Source of the DNA: Luteimonas sp. S4-F44
GTDB lineage: Bacteria > Pseudomonadota > Gammaproteobacteria > Xanthomonadales > Xanthomonadaceae
Direction of reading: 5' to 3'
Assembly (NCBI RefSeq): GCF_022637415.1
Contig: NZ_CP093340.1
Span: 2,976,001-3,040,000, forward strand
DNA length: 64,000 bases
Part shown: one piece after another, positions 62,188 through 64,000 of the stretch
How the letters are laid out: every line of letters begins with the position of its first letter
Numbering within the stretch: position 1 is the stretch's first letter
Notes under the pieces: generated by a model
The model's input: the letters and a program-made list of their open reading frames with translations, nothing else
Told to the model about the DNA's origin: nothing
Databases searched by the model: none
Position numbers and translations under genes: made by a program

Positions 62188-62913
62188 CTAGAGCTGGCGC
62201 ACCGCGTCGCGCAACTGCGGCACGCAGCGCCGACTGACCTCGAGCGTATGCTCGGCATGGCGCAGCACCGCGTGGACATGGCCCTCGGCATCGCGGCGCA
62301 ATTCCAGCAGTTCGTGCCGCGCGACCAGGCAATTGCGGTGGATGCGCACAAAGCGGTCGCCAAACTCCTCCTCCAGCGACTTGAGCGATTCCTCCACCAG
62401 ATCCTCGCCGCGCACGTGATGCACCACGACGTACTTTTCCTCGGCCTGCAGGTAGCGGATGTCCTCGACCGGAATCAGCCGGAGGCTGCCGCGCAGTCGT
62501 GCGCACAAGTGGGTTCGCTGGCGGTCGGCGACCACCGATGCGGCCTCGCGCCCCGCGACGAACGCACGGGCGCGTTCGATCGCCGCCCGCAACCGCTCGG
62601 CGCGCACCGGCTTGACCAGGTAGTCGACGGCCGCAGCCTCGAAGGCCTTGAGCGCATGGGCGTCATAGGCGGTGCAGAACACGACCGCCGGCCGCGGCTC
62701 GAAGGTATTGAGATGCCGGGCCGTCTCCAGGCCATCGATTCCCGGCATCGCGATGTCGAGCAGCACCAGCGCCGGCGCGTGCGCCGCGCAGGCATCCAGC
62801 GCCGCGCGGCCATCACCGACTTCAGCGACGACCTCGACGCCCGGCACCTGCGCCAGCAGGGTTCGCAGCCGCTCGCGGGCGAGCGGCTCGTCATCGGCGA
62901 TCACGACCTTCAT
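62188..62913 (-). CDS. algR: LytTR-type response regulator (AlgR-like)
   Basis: 241 residues. The receiver has ADDEP, D53 ([12 protein letters not shown]) and LVKPV; the LytTR domain (about 140-238) has [39 protein letters not shown]. AlgR beside hemC is the standard arrangement in Pseudomonas and relatives. A sensor partner is not adjacent in this window. Confidence 0.9.
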   Translation of the reverse strand: MKVVIADDEPLARERLRTLLAQVPGVEVVAEVGDGRAALDACAAHAPALVLLDIAMPGIDGLETARHLNTFEPRPAVVFCTAYDAHALKAFEAAAVDYLVKPVRAERLRAAIERARAFVAGREAASVVADRQRTHLCARLRGSLRLIPVEDIRYLQAEEKYVVVHHVRGEDLVEESLKSLEEEFGDRFVRIHRNCLVARHELLELRRDAEGHVHAVLRHAEHTLEVSRRCVPQLRDAVRQL

Positions 62914-63098
62914 GGTCTTCCGCTCCCCTCAAGGCACGAGCCCCGGCCACCGGGCCGGTCCTGCGATGGTGCCCGGACGCGCATCCGCACGCCAGCGGAC
63001 CGGCCCGCCGGCGACCCACCGCAGCTGCGGCGCCCTGCCGCGGCAGGGCCGTTCGCGCCGCATCAGGCGCGTGCCCCTGCGCCCGCGGTGCCGTGCCG

Positions 63099-63779
63099 TC
63101 AGCCGGCGAACCGCGCGCCCAGCCAGTCGCCGAGGTCGGCGATCTCCTCGGCGCATACCGAATGCGGCATCGGATAGGTCTGCCAATGCACATCGAAGCC
63201 AAACTGGCGCAGCAGCGCGGCGCTCTGCTGCCCGGCGATCGCCGGCACCACCGGGTCCTGCGTGCCGTGCGCCATGAACACCGGCTGCGCGACCGCGCCG
63301 TGGATCAGGGCGTCGTGCGCAGTGGCGGCGGCGGGCAGATAAGTCGACAGCCCGACCAGCCCGCCCAGCGGAACGGCGCGGCGCAGCCCGGCCGCAAGCG
63401 TGATCGCGCCGCCCTGCGAAAAGCCGGCCAGGATCACCCGCGCCGGCGGGACACCGCGCTCGCCCTCGCGTGCGATCAGCGCATCGACCTGGGTCACCGA
63501 TGTCTGCACGCCAGCCTCGTCGGCGCGATTGCCCAAGTCGACGTCGATGATGTCGTACCAGGCTCGCATGCGCACGCCGTTGTTGATCGTCACTGGGCGC
63601 ACCGGCGCATGCGGAAACACGAAGCGCAGGGCCGGCCAGTCGGGTCGGACCAGCTCGGGCACGATGGGCGCGAAATCGTTGCCATCGGCGCCCAGGCCGT
63701 GCAGCCAGATCACGCTCCACGCGGGCGCAGGCCCGGTTTCGCGTTCGATGCAGTCGAGCAGTGCGATGTCGTCGTTCAT
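63099..63779 (-). CDS. Carboxylesterase / acyl-protein thioesterase-like
   Basis: 226-residue alpha/beta hydrolase of the LYPLA/EstB type. VIWLHGLGADGNDFAPIVPEL at the start, catalytic Ser in ILAGFSQGGAITLA, Asp in AHGTQDPVVP, and His in YPMPHSVCAEE. Hydrolyses short-chain carboxyl esters or thioesters. It is a single gene on this strand. Confidence 0.9.
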   Translation of the reverse strand: MNDDIALLDCIERETGPAPAWSVIWLHGLGADGNDFAPIVPELVRPDWPALRFVFPHAPVRPVTINNGVRMRAWYDIIDVDLGNRADEAGVQTSVTQVDALIAREGERGVPPARVILAGFSQGGAITLAAGLRRAVPLGGLVGLSTYLPAAATAHDALIHGAVAQPVFMAHGTQDPVVPAIAGQQSAALLRQFGFDVHWQTYPMPHSVCAEEIADLGDWLGARFAG

Positions 63780-63839
63780 TCGAATGTCGTCGGGGGACCG
63801 TCCGTCAGTGTAAGCGCTGCCTCCCGAGGCGGCAGTGCG

Positions 63840-64000
63840 TCAATCCGCGCGCGGCGCCACCGGCGCCTCGGCCTGCGCCCGCAGTTCGCTGGCACGCAGC
63901 AGCACGCGAGGCGGCGCGGCCTCCTCGGGCGTGGCGAACAGGCGTGCACGGCGCATCGCCAGGCCCAGCCGCCGCGACGAGGTCAACCGCACGATCGGAA
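63840..64000 (-). CDS. opgH: Probable glucans biosynthesis glucosyltransferase, C-terminus only
   Basis: Last 52 codons of a gene entering from the right edge: [20 protein letters not shown], then [20 protein letters not shown]. The pattern LTSS..LG.AMR...LF..PEE..PPRVL matches the tail of OpgH/MdoH, the inner-membrane glucosyltransferase for osmoregulated periplasmic glucans. The call rests on this short tail only. Confidence 0.6.
   Translation of the reverse strand, partial: PIVRLTSSRRLGLAMRRARLFATPEEAAPPRVLLRASELRAQAEAPVAPRAD

Overview
The window is high-GC chromosomal DNA of a gammaproteobacterium of the Xanthomonadaceae/Lysobacteraceae (Lysobacter-, Luteimonas- or Stenotrophomonas-like). 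The assignment is inference from family resemblance and gene neighbourhoods: PhoP/PhoQ beside a secreted PepSY-like protein, TrpS with a long C-terminal extension, the birA-coaX-SPOR run, prmA-zinc ribbon-fis-purH-purD, hemC next to a LytTR regulator, bfr-bfd-rppH, and two secreted S9 peptidases in tandem. No 16S rRNA gene is present to confirm it.

Layout. 0-3.5 kb: a large secreted ExeM/NucH-type nuclease, cut by the left edge (minus). 3.6-7.1 kb: tryptophan 2,3-dioxygenase, a CbiM-like permease, an apparent E1-alpha (PdhA) remnant, a short-chain dehydrogenase and an anchored small protein (plus). 7.2-11.7 kb: MBL hydrolase, TrpS, two small stress-type proteins (CsbD, entericidin) and arginase (minus). 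11.8-13.6 kb: a miniature island between a 25-bp duplication of the tRNA-Thr 3' end, carrying four small genes and no integrase. 13.6-23.2 kb: tRNA-Thr, SPOR protein, coaX, birA, mtfA, phoPQ, dusA and unknowns. 23.6-36.0 kb: prmA, a zinc-ribbon protein, fis, purH, a structured repeat pair, a lipoprotein, purD, a FUSC-type permease, a thioesterase, an LplT-acyltransferase fusion, and CD225 and DUF2752 membrane proteins. 36.0-43.1 kb: nudC, erpA, DUF6776, DUF4126, then a receiver/degenerate GGDEF-EAL protein coupled to a hybrid histidine kinase. 43.1-44.6 kb: bfr, bfd, rppH.

45.0-52.0 kb is an integrated element next to tRNA-Met: a tyrosine integrase, an AlpA-like excisionase/regulator, a possible HNH-type DNA-binding protein, a 733-residue protein that looks like a podoviral internal virion protein, several tiny membrane or unknown ORFs, and repeated GATACCGAC motifs at both ends. 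No capsid, terminase, portal or replication gene is seen, so it is a decayed prophage, satellite or domesticated remnant. 52.1-64 kb returns to core genes: tRNA-Met, two secreted S9 peptidases, a WYL regulator, an FAD protein, an outer-membrane-like protein, hemC, an AlgR-type regulator, a carboxylesterase, and the C-terminus of a probable OpgH/MdoH at the right edge.

Functional threads: purine synthesis (purH, purD), cofactors (coaX, birA, hemC), tryptophan and arginine catabolism (kynA, rocF), translation and RNA upkeep (trpS, dusA, prmA, rppH), iron handling (bfr, bfd, erpA), and envelope sensing and repair (phoPQ, the LplT fusion, OpgH). The least ordinary parts are the two tRNA-linked islands, the dehydrogenase remnant and the 63-bp structured repeat pair. 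Nothing here is clearly a wholly new system. The tRNA-Thr mini-island, and the small plus-strand ORFs bounded by terminators in the tRNA-Met element, are the best places to look for undescribed functions.
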